A stretch of 64,000 bases of DNA from Pigmentiphaga litoralis (GTDB lineage: Bacteria > Pseudomonadota > Gammaproteobacteria > Burkholderiales > Burkholderiaceae_B), in the NCBI RefSeq assembly GCF_013408655.1, contig NZ_JACCBP010000001.1:124001-188000 (forward strand). The letters are read 5' to 3'. The translations under genes and the position numbers were made by a program. Shown piece by piece: positions 1 to 6,831 of the stretch; positions within the stretch are counted from its first letter, which is position 1, and every line of letters begins with the position of its first letter. The notes under the pieces are model-generated. The model worked only from the letters and a program-made list of their open reading frames with translations, was not told the origin of the DNA and searched no databases.

Positions 1-565
1 GTATGCCCTGAGCGTGATCACCAACTGGCTGGGCTACTTCGTGCTGGGCGGCGCGGCGTTCCTGTTCGCCCCGATTGATGTGCCCGATGGCTGGAAGGTC
101 GGATCAACGGCCTTGCAGGTGCTGGGCGCGGCGCTGCTGGCGATCGCCGCGGTGTACTTCTGCCTGTGTGCATTTGCCAAGAAGCGCACCTACACGATCC
201 GCAAGCAGGAACTGACGCTGCCCAGTTTTCGCCTGGCGGCCACGCAATGCGTGATCTCGGTCGTGAACTGGTCCGTCATGGCCAGCATCATCTACCTGCT
301 GTTGCAGCAGAAGATCGAGTTCACGGCCGTGCTGACCGTGCTGCTCATGAGCGCCGTGGCTGGCGTGCTGACCCATGTGCCTGCGGGCCTGGGCGTGCTG
401 GAAGCGGTCTTCATCGCCATGCTTGGCGACCGCATGCCGGCGTCGGCCCTGCTGGCGGCCTTGCTGGCCTACCGGGCGATTTACTATCTCATTCCCCTGG
501 TGATCGGCACGGTGGCCTATGCGGTGACCGAAGCGCGCGCCAAGAAAATGAAGCAGGCTGGCTGA
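1..565 (+). CDS. YbhN/UPF0104-like multi-spanning membrane protein (5' truncated)
   Basis: The gene enters from the left edge: the frame is already open at base 2, so the GTG at 14 is not necessarily a start. About 187 C-terminal residues are visible with several hydrophobic helices. The last part has the pattern of the lysylphosphatidylglycerol synthase transmembrane family (YbhN/UPF0104): a PAGLGVLE segment followed by a hydrophobic stretch with YRAIYYLIPL and a short basic tail (ARAKKMKQAG). Family members are inner-membrane proteins linked to lipid transfer or flipping, and E. coli YbhN lies beside cardiolipin synthase. The upstream neighbour is not visible. The family call is fairly safe; the substrate is unknown. 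Confidence 0.72.
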   Translation, partial: YALSVITNWLGYFVLGGAAFLFAPIDVPDGWKVGSTALQVLGAALLAIAAVYFCLCAFAKKRTYTIRKQELTLPSFRLAATQCVISVVNWSVMASIIYLLLQQKIEFTAVLTVLLMSAVAGVLTHVPAGLGVLEAVFIAMLGDRMPASALLAALLAYRAIYYLIPLVIGTVAYAVTEARAKKMKQAG

Positions 566-599
566 CCCCTGCCGCCTGCGGTTTGACCGAGACCCCCTT

Positions 600-1898
600 T
601 TGCCTGTGACCATGCCGACTTCCGCAACACCTTCCCATTCCGCCGCGTCCGCTACCGTCGGCATGGCCGCACCGCCCACGGCGGGACGGTCACGCCGTTG
701 GGAGCTCGACGCGCTGCGCGGCCTGATGCTGGTGCTGATGCTGTCGACGCACTTGCCGACCTTCTTTGCCTTGCCGCTGGGCCAGCCCTTCGGATTCGTG
801 TCGGCGGCGGAAGGTTTCGTGATGCTGTCGGCCTACATGGCCGGCCTGGTGTACACGCAGCGCTCCATGAAAGAAGGCATTCCCGCCATGCGCAAGGCCT
901 TCCTGCGCCGCGCCATGGTGGTCTACCTCTGCCAGGCGGCGTCGCTGCTGTTCCTGTTCACGGTGATTGCCTGGCTAGGCATGACCTTTGACCAGGCGGC
1001 CGCGCGCAATCTGATCTCGTTCTATCTCGCGCATCCGACGACTGGACTGTGGGCCTCGCTGCTGCTGATCTACAACCCGCCGCTGCTGGATATCCTGCCG
1101 ATCTACGTGATGTTCATGTTGCTGAGTCCCTGGGTGCTGGCTTACGGCCTGCAGCACGGCTGGCGGGCCATCGCGGCCCTTAGCGGGGCCTTGTGGGTGG
1201 CGACACAGTTCGGCCTGTCCAAGGTGCTGTACGACTGGCTGGTGGCCATGACGGGGCTGTCCGTGCCGTTCCGCGAAACCGGTTCGTTCGAAACCTTCGC
1301 GTGGCAGGCCCTGTGGATCTTCGGCCTGTGGATGGGCGCCCGGCATGCGCAGACGCCTGCCGAAAAGCGCGGCGAGTTTCCGCGCTGGCTGGTCAACGCG
1401 TCGATCGTGGTTGCCGTGGTGTTCTTCATCTGGCGGCACCTGACCGGCCAGGAACCGTTCCCGATGGGGCACCCCATCAATTTTGTCTTCGACAAATGGC
1501 ACCTGGGTCCGATGCGCCTGGTCGACTTCTTTGCGCTGATGATCTTGGTGATTCACTTCGAATCCTGGCTCAAGTCCCACGCACCCAGGCTCAAGTGGCT
1601 GGAGACCATGGGCGCCGCGTCGTTGCCGGTGTTCTGCGCGCACCTGGTGCTGGTGCTGCTCGCGCTGGCGCTGCTGGGCGAGACCAATCCCGGCCGGCCG
1701 ATGTGGATCGATCCGGTCATGTTCGTGGGATGCATCGTGGTGTTGTATGTCGTGGCCAGGCTGGTGCTGGCCTTCGAGTCCCGCGCACCGCGTAAAAAAG
1801 CCGGCTCGGAGCCGGCGGATGCAGCGGGAAGTGCGCGGGCTAGCGTGCCGCCTGCTGGGCCGTCGCCGTCGCCGGCGAATCCAGATGCGCCGAGATGA
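600..1898 (+). CDS. OpgC-type membrane acyltransferase
   Basis: About 432 residues with a cytoplasmic N-terminus and roughly ten hydrophobic helices. LDALRGLMLVLMLSTHLP near residue 35 and EGFVMLSAYMAGLVY near residue 70 are characteristic of OpgC_C proteins, relatives of acyltransferase-3 that succinylate osmoregulated periplasmic glucans in known members. The start is uncertain: TTG 600 has a weak GAGA upstream, and ATG 612 is the alternative. The C-terminus is a basic Ala/Pro/Ser-rich tail. The last 59 bases overlap the convergent SGNH hydrolase gene, and the terminator of that gene lies inside this coding sequence. Pairing of a membrane acyltransferase with an SGNH hydrolase suggests glycan acylation and deacylation, which is inference. 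Confidence 0.82.
   Translation: MPVTMPTSATPSHSAASATVGMAAPPTAGRSRRWELDALRGLMLVLMLSTHLPTFFALPLGQPFGFVSAAEGFVMLSAYMAGLVYTQRSMKEGIPAMRKAFLRRAMVVYLCQAASLLFLFTVIAWLGMTFDQAAARNLISFYLAHPTTGLWASLLLIYNPPLLDILPIYVMFMLLSPWVLAYGLQHGWRAIAALSGALWVATQFGLSKVLYDWLVAMTGLSVPFRETGSFETFAWQALWIFGLWMGARHAQTPAEKRGEFPRWLVNASIVVAVVFFIWRHLTGQEPFPMGHPINFVFDKWHLGPMRLVDFFALMILVIHFESWLKSHAPRLKWLETMGAASLPVFCAHLVLVLLALALLGETNPGRPMWIDPVMFVGCIVVLYVVARLVLAFESRAPRKKAGSEPADAAGSARASVPPAGPSPSPANPDAPR
1794..1816 (-). terminator. Rho-independent terminator of the SGNH hydrolase gene, inside opgC-like coding sequence
   Basis: On the minus strand a GCCGGC stem (1811-1816 with 1800-1805, 5-base loop) is followed at once by six T residues (1794-1799). 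It lies 24-46 bases past the stop codon of the minus-strand hydrolase. It is also inside the last part of the plus-strand OpgC-like gene, where the A-run and stem encode Lys-Lys-Ala-Gly-Ser. Confidence 0.75.
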
Positions 1899-2595
1899 TG
1901 TTGCGCCACAGGGCATAGCCGGACGCATTCAGGTGCAGGTCGTCTTCGCGGAAGAGTTCGCCGCGCGGCTTGCCTGATGCGTTCATCATGGGCGTGAAGA
2001 TATCGATGTAATCGGCGTTGGCCACCGACTGCGTATACGACTGGATCATCGTGTTGGTTTCGCGGATCTGCGGCAGCAGCTGCATCCGGGACGGGCTGGG
2101 TTTGATCGAGATGTAGACGATACGGGTATCGGGCAGGGTGTCCCGCACGCCTTCCACGAAATTCGAAAAGCTTTTCAGCACGTCTTGCGGGGTCAGGCCT
2201 TCGGCCAGATCGTTGTCACCCGCATAGACCAGCACCACCTTCGGCTTGTAGGGCGTGACCAGCTTCTGCAGGTGGGTCGCACAGTCCAGCATGCGCGAGC
2301 CGCCAAAGCCCCGCTTGACGACCACGGGCAACGACTTGAAGTCGGTTTCCAGGTCGCTCCACATCCGGATCGACGAGCTGCCCACGAACAGCACACCGCC
2401 CGGCTTGGGCGCATGCAATTTGTCTTCTTCGGCAAACGCCGCGAAGCTCGCGTCCCAGCGCGTATCGACCGCCGGCCGGCTGGCAGGGGGTGCGTTGACC
2501 GCAACAACGGTCTGGGCGGTGGCAAGGGGGAGTCCGGCAAGTCCGAACACGCCGGAAAGCGTGCACGTCAGGGCAATACGGCGAATCGTCGTCAT
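1840..2595 (-). CDS. Exported SGNH/GDSL-family hydrolase
   Basis: 251 residues. The N-terminus is a signal peptide with probable cleavage after ATA (about residue 27). SGNH blocks are present in order: FVGSSSIRMW (nucleophile Ser), RGFGGSRM (block II Gly), YAGDNDL (block III Asn) and DDLHLNASGY near the C-terminus (Asp-x-x-His). Such enzymes are periplasmic esterases or acetylhydrolases, often acting on O-acyl groups of polysaccharides. The gene converges on the OpgC-like acyltransferase and overlaps its 3' end by 59 bases. Substrate unknown; deacylation of a periplasmic glycan is a reasonable guess. Confidence 0.85.
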   Translation of the reverse strand: MTTIRRIALTCTLSGVFGLAGLPLATAQTVVAVNAPPASRPAVDTRWDASFAAFAEEDKLHAPKPGGVLFVGSSSIRMWSDLETDFKSLPVVVKRGFGGSRMLDCATHLQKLVTPYKPKVVLVYAGDNDLAEGLTPQDVLKSFSNFVEGVRDTLPDTRIVYISIKPSPSRMQLLPQIRETNTMIQSYTQSVANADYIDIFTPMMNASGKPRGELFREDDLHLNASGYALWRNIISAHLDSPATATAQQAAR

Positions 2596-2788
2596 TCAAT
2601 ACCTTGTGATGGCGGGGAAAGAGAAGATGGCCGGGCTGCTACGAGCCGGTCTCCCATCATAGGACTAAGACATTGAAAAGAAAAAGGAAATTTGGTTGGA
2701 TGTTGCAATGATGTGAGGGCTACCGGGGATCAGGGCGGGCACGCCGATTGCTGTAGGAGTTGTGTCAAAACCTACTCTGGAGCATTCC

Positions 2789-3265
2789 ATGAACAAGTCT
2801 TCCATCCCCGCAGGTCAGAAGGTCGCCCTCAGCTTGCTGCTCGACGATCACCGCAAGGCCAAGAAGCTGTTCAAGGCCTTCGAGGACGCCAAGGACGATT
2901 CGGAAAAGGAAAGCATTGCACGTGAAGTCTGTATGGAATTGACGGTGCATACGCAGCTGGAAGAAGAGCTTTTCTATCCCGCGCTGCGCAAGGCAGACGA
3001 GGTGTTTGCCGACATGCTCGACGAAGCTGAGGTGGAACACGCCAGCGCCAAGGACCTGATTGCCCAGGTTGAAGGCATGCACCCCGGCGACGACCTGTAC
3101 GACGCCAAGGTCACCGTGCTGGGCGAGTACGTGAGCCACCACGTCGAAGAAGAAGAGGAAGAGATGTTCACGAAGGTCGTGAGCAAGAAGGTGGACCTGA
3201 AAGAATTGGGCGAGCAGATGAAGGCTCGCAAGGAAGAACTGATGCAGGCGGCAATGGCAACCTGA
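2789..3265 (+). CDS. Hemerythrin-like HHE-domain cation-binding protein
   Basis: 158 residues, acidic, all helical. Metal-ligand candidates follow the HHE pattern: LLDDHRKAKK (His), HTQLEEELFYPAL (His and Glu), EVEHASAKDL (His) and EYVSHHVEEEEEEMF (His-His). Members bind non-haem di-iron and are implicated in oxygen, NO or iron-related stress; the ligand here is not known. ATG 2789 is preceded by GGAG at 2779-2782 with 6-base spacing, so it is preferred over the in-frame GTG at 2762. A stem-loop follows the gene, then the tRNA. Probably monocistronic. Confidence 0.88.
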   Translation: MNKSSIPAGQKVALSLLLDDHRKAKKLFKAFEDAKDDSEKESIAREVCMELTVHTQLEEELFYPALRKADEVFADMLDEAEVEHASAKDLIAQVEGMHPGDDLYDAKVTVLGEYVSHHVEEEEEEMFTKVVSKKVDLKELGEQMKARKEELMQAAMAT

Positions 3266-3283
3266 TCGTCATTGCACGGCAGA

Positions 3284-3303
3284 CAGGGCAGGCGACTGCC
3301 CTG
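3284..3303 (+). other. Stem-loop downstream of the hemerythrin gene
   Basis: A perfect 8-bp stem (CAGGGCAG/CTGCCCTG) with a GCGA tetraloop lies 18 bases after the stop codon. No T-run follows, so it may stabilise the mRNA 3' end rather than act as an intrinsic terminator. Confidence 0.5.
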
Positions 3304-3330
3304 GTTCAAGCAGCCGATGCAAAAATGGTG

Positions 3331-3336
3331 TAATAT
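3331..3336 (+). promoter_or_regulatory. Probable -10 element of the tRNA-fMet gene
   Basis: TAATAT lies 12 bases before the mature tRNA 5' end, as expected for a short leader. TTCAAG at 3305-3310 could be a -35, but the 20-base spacer is long, so the -35 is uncertain. Confidence 0.4.
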
Positions 3337-3348
3337 TCATTTCTCAGA

Positions 3349-3425
3349 CGCGGGGTGGAGCAGTCTGGCAGCTCGTCGGGCTCATAACCCGAAGGTCACA
3401 GGTTCAAATCCTGTCCCCGCAACCA
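3349..3425 (+). tRNA. Initiator tRNA-fMet (anticodon CAT)
   Basis: A 77-nt cloverleaf with encoded CCA end. Acceptor CGCGGGG pairs with CCCCGCA, leaving the C1:A72 mismatch typical of bacterial initiator tRNA. The anticodon stem GTCGGG/CCCGA carries the three consecutive G:C pairs required for P-site start, with CTCATAA in the loop. The T arm has GGTTCAAATCC. It is followed by a strong intrinsic terminator. Confidence 0.97.
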
Positions 3426-3434
3426 GATTTTCAG

Positions 3435-3474
3435 AACGGCCTTGATGCTTTTGCATCAAGGCCGTTTTGTTTTG
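3435..3474 (+). terminator. Intrinsic terminator after tRNA-fMet
   Basis: A perfect 14-bp stem (3435-3448 with 3453-3466) with a TTTT loop, followed by TTGTTTT. It starts ten bases after the tRNA CCA end. Confidence 0.92.
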
Positions 3475-3551
3475 CGCAGGCACTTCATAGCTTCGCGCGG
3501 CGCATCATGGATGAGCAGAAAGCCGCATCAGTTGGCGTGAAAGGGATAGGC

Positions 3552-3938
3552 ATGGGGCGTGTGATGAAGGGAATCGTGGCCGTCGTCGCGCTGGCTATCG
3601 TTGGGTGGATTGCCAGCGTGCTGCTGGCCGACACGCCCGAAAAACATGCCGAGCGGGTGGACGCCGCAATCTTGCGCCAGTGCCAGAACGCGATTCGCAG
3701 CCTGGCCCGCTTCGGGGATTCGGACCGGCCCGGGCCCGCGGTGGGCACGCGTCAGGAAGGGCGCATCACCTTCGAATGGCCGGACGGCAGCTTTTATTTC
3801 CTGCAAGGCGACAACACGCGTGCGCCGCAGTCCGCGCGCTGCGCGGCGCGGCTCGACACGCAGACCATCATTTTCCTGCAGCTGCGCGACAAGGTGATCG
3901 TCGACGACATGAACTCGGCGGCGGCGGTTGGCCGCTGA
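3552..3938 (+). CDS. Small membrane-anchored hypothetical protein
   Basis: 128 residues from ATG 3552, which has AAGGGATAGG just upstream; an in-frame ATG at 3507 would add 15 residues but has no evident ribosome-binding site. One N-terminal hydrophobic helix (GIVAVVALAIVGWIASVLLA) is followed by a soluble domain with two Cys (CQN and ARCAAR) and a WPDGSFYFLQG motif. The arrangement suggests an inner-membrane anchor with a small periplasmic domain. I do not recognise the family. It sits between the tRNA terminator and another hairpin, so it is probably a single transcription unit. Confidence 0.65.
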   Translation: MGRVMKGIVAVVALAIVGWIASVLLADTPEKHAERVDAAILRQCQNAIRSLARFGDSDRPGPAVGTRQEGRITFEWPDGSFYFLQGDNTRAPQSARCAARLDTQTIIFLQLRDKVIVDDMNSAAAVGR

Positions 3939-3954
3939 TCCTGCCGGGCCCCCA

Positions 3955-3982
3955 AAAAGCAGAACGGGCCTTTCGGCCCGTT
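3955..3982. terminator. Hairpin terminator between convergent genes
   Basis: An 8-bp stem AACGGGCC/GGCCCGTT (3963-3970 with 3975-3982) with a TTTC loop. On the minus strand it is followed by a T-run (3955-3959), so it fits as terminator for the small minus-strand gene at 4055-4213. It also lies 24 bases past the plus-strand stop at 3938. Confidence 0.65.
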
Positions 3983-4054
3983 GGGGTGACATCCCTTGCC
4001 AAGTCCAGCGCGGTGGATGCCGCCGGGAATGCCCCGGCTTATCAAAAAAGGCGA

Positions 4055-4213
4055 CTAGCCGCCCATGGTCATCCGCATCAAAGCGTCAGACGCGTTGCGC
4101 TCTTGAATATCCGCGGTCTTTGCCGCTTTACAGAGTCCCAGGGCCAAGAGAAGTGCCATTGCCGGAAAAGAAACTGCAATGAGCGCTATGACCAAGAATG
4201 TTGATGCATGCAT
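4055..4213 (-). CDS. 52-residue single-pass membrane protein
   Basis: ATG at 4213-4211 is preceded on the minus strand by AGGAG with 6-base spacing, an excellent ribosome-binding site that decides the start. An in-frame ATG at 4252 would add 13 polar residues without such a site. The protein has one hydrophobic helix (about residues 5-30), then a short tail ending MRMTMGG. A terminator-like hairpin follows. No family recognised; gene-like from its start signal, helix and terminator. Confidence 0.6.
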   Translation of the reverse strand: MHASTFLVIALIAVSFPAMALLLALGLCKAAKTADIQERNASDALMRMTMGG

Positions 4214-4523
4214 GTCTCGCTCCTCATATTTTTTGTGATGGTGCGATTCCAATATAGACCCGCCTGCCCTCGGGCGCTGCTCGGGACTTCCCTGTAGTTG
4301 TTACAGGGTGAAGACAATCTGCCACCACAGGATTAAGGGCTTTCACCAAGCTTTCCCTGCGTTGGTGCATAACCGGCGGTTATGAATCTCACAAATACTC
4401 TCATTGCCGATGAAAGTGGCCCTGTTGTTGTCTGAGCAAGTTGCAGTCCCACACAAGCGCTTGCCTTGCGGATACGGTTGGCCCCCTAGAATGCAGGCTG
4501 GATTCTTCCCCGAAGGGTGTCCC
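4214..4523. promoter_or_regulatory. Divergent intergenic region with an inverted repeat
   Basis: 310 bases between a minus-strand membrane peptide gene and a plus-strand exported protein gene. It contains a perfect inverted repeat CCCTGTA-GTTGT-TACAGGG at 4290-4308. TATATT on the minus strand (about 4251-4256) could be a -10 for the small gene. TAGAAT at 4487-4492 with TTGCGG at 4466-4471 is a possible but short-spaced promoter for the exported protein. No gene is seen inside. Confidence 0.4.
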
Positions 4524-5021
4524 ATGTCTCAAGTCTTTTTCATCGCCCCGTCCGTCCGTCAGGCATTGACCGGTTTGGGCGCGGCCATTGCCGTCATGAC
4601 GGGTGCCGCCGCCTACGCACAACCCGTTGATCAGGTCTGCCAGAAGACGCTCAACGGCATCAGCATCTGCGATGTGGCGCGCGACGTCGCCAGCAAGACG
4701 TCGGCCCAGTTGACGCCTGCCACGCCCCCGGCCACCCCGCCAGGCGCGACGCAGGCCATGCGCTACACGCGCATCTACGCGCAGAGCAACCAGGTCGTGC
4801 TCGTCGGCCAACTGGCGTCGGACCCGGTCGCGATGGCCCAGGGCTTTGCCTCGTCGGGCAAGACACTGGACCAGGCACGTGAAGACATGATCCAGGCCGG
4901 CCGCCAGAGTGCGTGCGCACCTGCGTCGCGACCGTTCATCGACGCCGGGGGCGCGATCCGCATGACCGTGAACTTCCCGGACGGCTCGCCTTTCATGGAC
5001 ACCGTTTACGCGCGTTGCTGA
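4524..5021 (+). CDS. Exported hypothetical protein
   Basis: 165 residues from ATG 4524, which has GAAGGG at 4512-4517 with 6-base spacing. A signal peptide ends near AAAYA-QPVDQ (residue ~33). The mature part has Cys in QVCQKTLNGISICDVARDVA, a Pro/Thr-rich linker (TPATPPATPPGAT), then a domain with Cys in RQSACAP and a Cys as the last residue. Four Cys in an exported protein suggest two disulfides. No family recognised. The next gene follows after 50 bases on the same strand. Confidence 0.7.
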   Translation: MSQVFFIAPSVRQALTGLGAAIAVMTGAAAYAQPVDQVCQKTLNGISICDVARDVASKTSAQLTPATPPATPPGATQAMRYTRIYAQSNQVVLVGQLASDPVAMAQGFASSGKTLDQAREDMIQAGRQSACAPASRPFIDAGGAIRMTVNFPDGSPFMDTVYARC

Positions 5022-5071
5022 CGCAGCGGTTGCGCTCCTACAATCCGGCATTCATGCCCCGGAGCGCGACC

Positions 5072-5299
5072 ATGTCACAGCAACACGTACAGGCCTTTTT
5101 TCGGCTGCTGCACGACGATCCGCATCTGGCCGAACGGGTGCACGACATTCCCGACGCGGCCGATGCGCCCAATCGATTGCTCGAGATCGCCGCGTCGGTC
5201 GGCCTGCCTTTCACGCTGCGCGAACTGTATGCCGAACGGGATCGGGATCGCGACGCCTTTCAGTCCTGCGTGCCGGCGATCCTGCGACGCATGACGTAA
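5072..5299 (+). CDS. Nif11-like small protein
   Basis: 75 residues from ATG 5072 with GGAG at 5061-5064 (7-base spacing). The sequence follows the Nif11 domain pattern: an N-terminal helix SQQHVQAFFRLLHDDPHLAERV, then LLEIAASVGLPFTLRELYA. Nif11 domains occur as leader regions of some ribosomally made natural products and as stand-alone proteins of unknown role near nif genes. Here there is no Gly-Gly cleavage motif with a Cys/Ser/Thr-rich core and no modification enzyme nearby, so a stand-alone role is more likely. It ends 128 bases before the diguanylate cyclase gene. Confidence 0.65.
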   Translation: MSQQHVQAFFRLLHDDPHLAERVHDIPDAADAPNRLLEIAASVGLPFTLRELYAERDRDRDAFQSCVPAILRRMT

Positions 5300-5427
5300 G
5301 AATTCTGCAAGACTCTCACCCTAGAACCTGCCCCGCAGCGCCATGCGAATTTATCGGCGGTGCTGTCTTCCGGGACCTACGTGTTAGCGGCTAGTATGTC
5401 GGCTGGGCGTAGTCGAGAAACCGGTTC

Positions 5428-6480
5428 ATGAATGGATTGTTGGGCCGCCGCCGTCGCCTGATCATCAGCGCGATGTGTGCATGTGCCGGCGTGGTCGTCG
5501 GGCTGTTGTGGGTGTTCGAATCGAGTGCGGGATTGATCTCGCCCTTCGATCGTTACGGCTATCCCTTTCTGCTTGCCCTGTTCGGGGGCGGAATGATCAC
5601 CATCGTCGCGGCGCCGCGCTATCGCGGCCATGCCGAAGTCATCGTGTACACGGGCGCGTCGATCTACTTCATTGGCGCGCTGTTTTCGTTCACGGTCATC
5701 CAGGCCGACAACCGCATCTACACCGTCGCGAACACCCTGCAGTGGATGCCCATCATGTATGTGGCGGCCTTCGTGCTGTTCCGCCACCGCGTCGCCATCA
5801 TCATGTCGGTCAGCATTTTCGTGCTGGCCATGCTGCCCAGCGTCGTCATCCTGGCCCTGTATGGCCCGGGCTATTGGGACGTGACGGTGGCCGGCCTGCT
5901 GATCAACGCCTACACCGCCCATATCCTGATCCTGATTGCCTTGTCCTTGGTCGCGGTGCTGGACCGTGAATACGAACGCGCGGCCTTGCTGGCGCGCAGC
6001 ATGGAAACGGCGGCCCTGACGGACGGATTGACCGGCATCGCCAATCGCCGCGGACTGGACCAGGTGTTCACGGGGCTGTCGGAAAAACCGGGCGTCATGG
6101 TCGGCCTGATCCTGGTCGACGTGGATCACTTCAAACGCGTCAACGACATCTATGGCCATCTGGTTGGCGACGAGCTGCTGATCTTCCTGGTCCGCCACAT
6201 CAACGATCAATTGAGTTCGACCGATGTGCTGGGCCGATGGGGCGGCGAAGAGCTGCTGGTCGTGTCGGTGGGCGTGGGCTATGACGGCACCGTGCAACTG
6301 GCCGAGCGCATTCGTGCGGTGATCTTCGCGGCGGCCCATCCGGTGGCCGGGCGCATCACGGTCAGCGCGGGCGTGACGGTCTGGACCAGCGGCACGCCCA
6401 TTGCCGACGCTTTGCGGCAGGCCGACAAGGCGATGTACTGCGCCAAGACCCTGGGACGCGATCGGGTCGAGTGCCTGTAG
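5428..6480 (+). CDS. Membrane diguanylate cyclase (GGEEL active site)
   Basis: 350 residues. About six hydrophobic helices occupy residues 11-178 (a MASE-like membrane sensor), followed by a coiled linker and a GGDEF domain (about 190-350). The signature is WGGEELL (272-276), a GGEEF-type variant found in active cyclases, and LVDVDHFKRVND carries the metal-binding Asp. The usual RxxD inhibitory site upstream of the signature is SSTD here, so product feedback through the I-site is probably absent. Predicted reaction: 2 GTP to cyclic di-GMP at the inner membrane. ATG 5428 has only a weak GAGA upstream. Monocistronic or followed by the small lipoprotein gene. Confidence 0.9.
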   Translation: MNGLLGRRRRLIISAMCACAGVVVGLLWVFESSAGLISPFDRYGYPFLLALFGGGMITIVAAPRYRGHAEVIVYTGASIYFIGALFSFTVIQADNRIYTVANTLQWMPIMYVAAFVLFRHRVAIIMSVSIFVLAMLPSVVILALYGPGYWDVTVAGLLINAYTAHILILIALSLVAVLDREYERAALLARSMETAALTDGLTGIANRRGLDQVFTGLSEKPGVMVGLILVDVDHFKRVNDIYGHLVGDELLIFLVRHINDQLSSTDVLGRWGGEELLVVSVGVGYDGTVQLAERIRAVIFAAAHPVAGRITVSAGVTVWTSGTPIADALRQADKAMYCAKTLGRDRVECL

Positions 6481-6517
6481 CACAATGCGGGTTGGCATAC
6501 AGAACCGGGATGGATCG

Positions 6518-6712
6518 ATGATGAAGACAGCCTGCGCGTTGATGGCGGCGTTGATGTGCTGCGCGGGATGCATTTCGGTGCCTGCCGGCGGCTCGCCCAC
6601 TCCCGCCCCGGCATGCCCGTTCGGCCAGTCCAGCGGCAGCTGCACCCCCGATCGCGACAGCAATTTCTGCCCGCCAGGGGATGCACGCAAGGGGGCGTGC
6701 AAGGTGCGGTAG
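6518..6712 (+). CDS. Small Cys-rich lipoprotein
   Basis: 64 residues. Two tandem in-frame ATGs (6518, 6521) follow GGGATGGA. The N-terminus MMKTACALMAALMCCAGC gives a lipoprotein-type signal with CAGC as lipobox. The mature part is short, Pro/Gly-rich and has further Cys residues (ACPFG, SGSCTP, SNFCPPG, KGACKVR), enough for two disulfides. It lies 37 bases after the diguanylate cyclase stop. Family not recognised; the lipobox and position make it plausible. Confidence 0.55.
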   Translation: MMKTACALMAALMCCAGCISVPAGGSPTPAPACPFGQSSGSCTPDRDSNFCPPGDARKGACKVR

Positions 6713-6831
6713 GGGGCCGGCTGGGTCGGCTGTTGCGTGGGCTGTTGGTGCCGCGGCGCAACGGCCGTTACAGCAGCGGTCACGCACGCAGTAAACTTGC
6801 GGGTTGTCCGCGCTTCACCTGGCAGAATGCT

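Noticed and set aside
2762..2788. GTG start for the hemerythrin-like protein
   Set aside because: GGAG with ideal spacing precedes ATG 2789, and GTG 2762 has no such signal.
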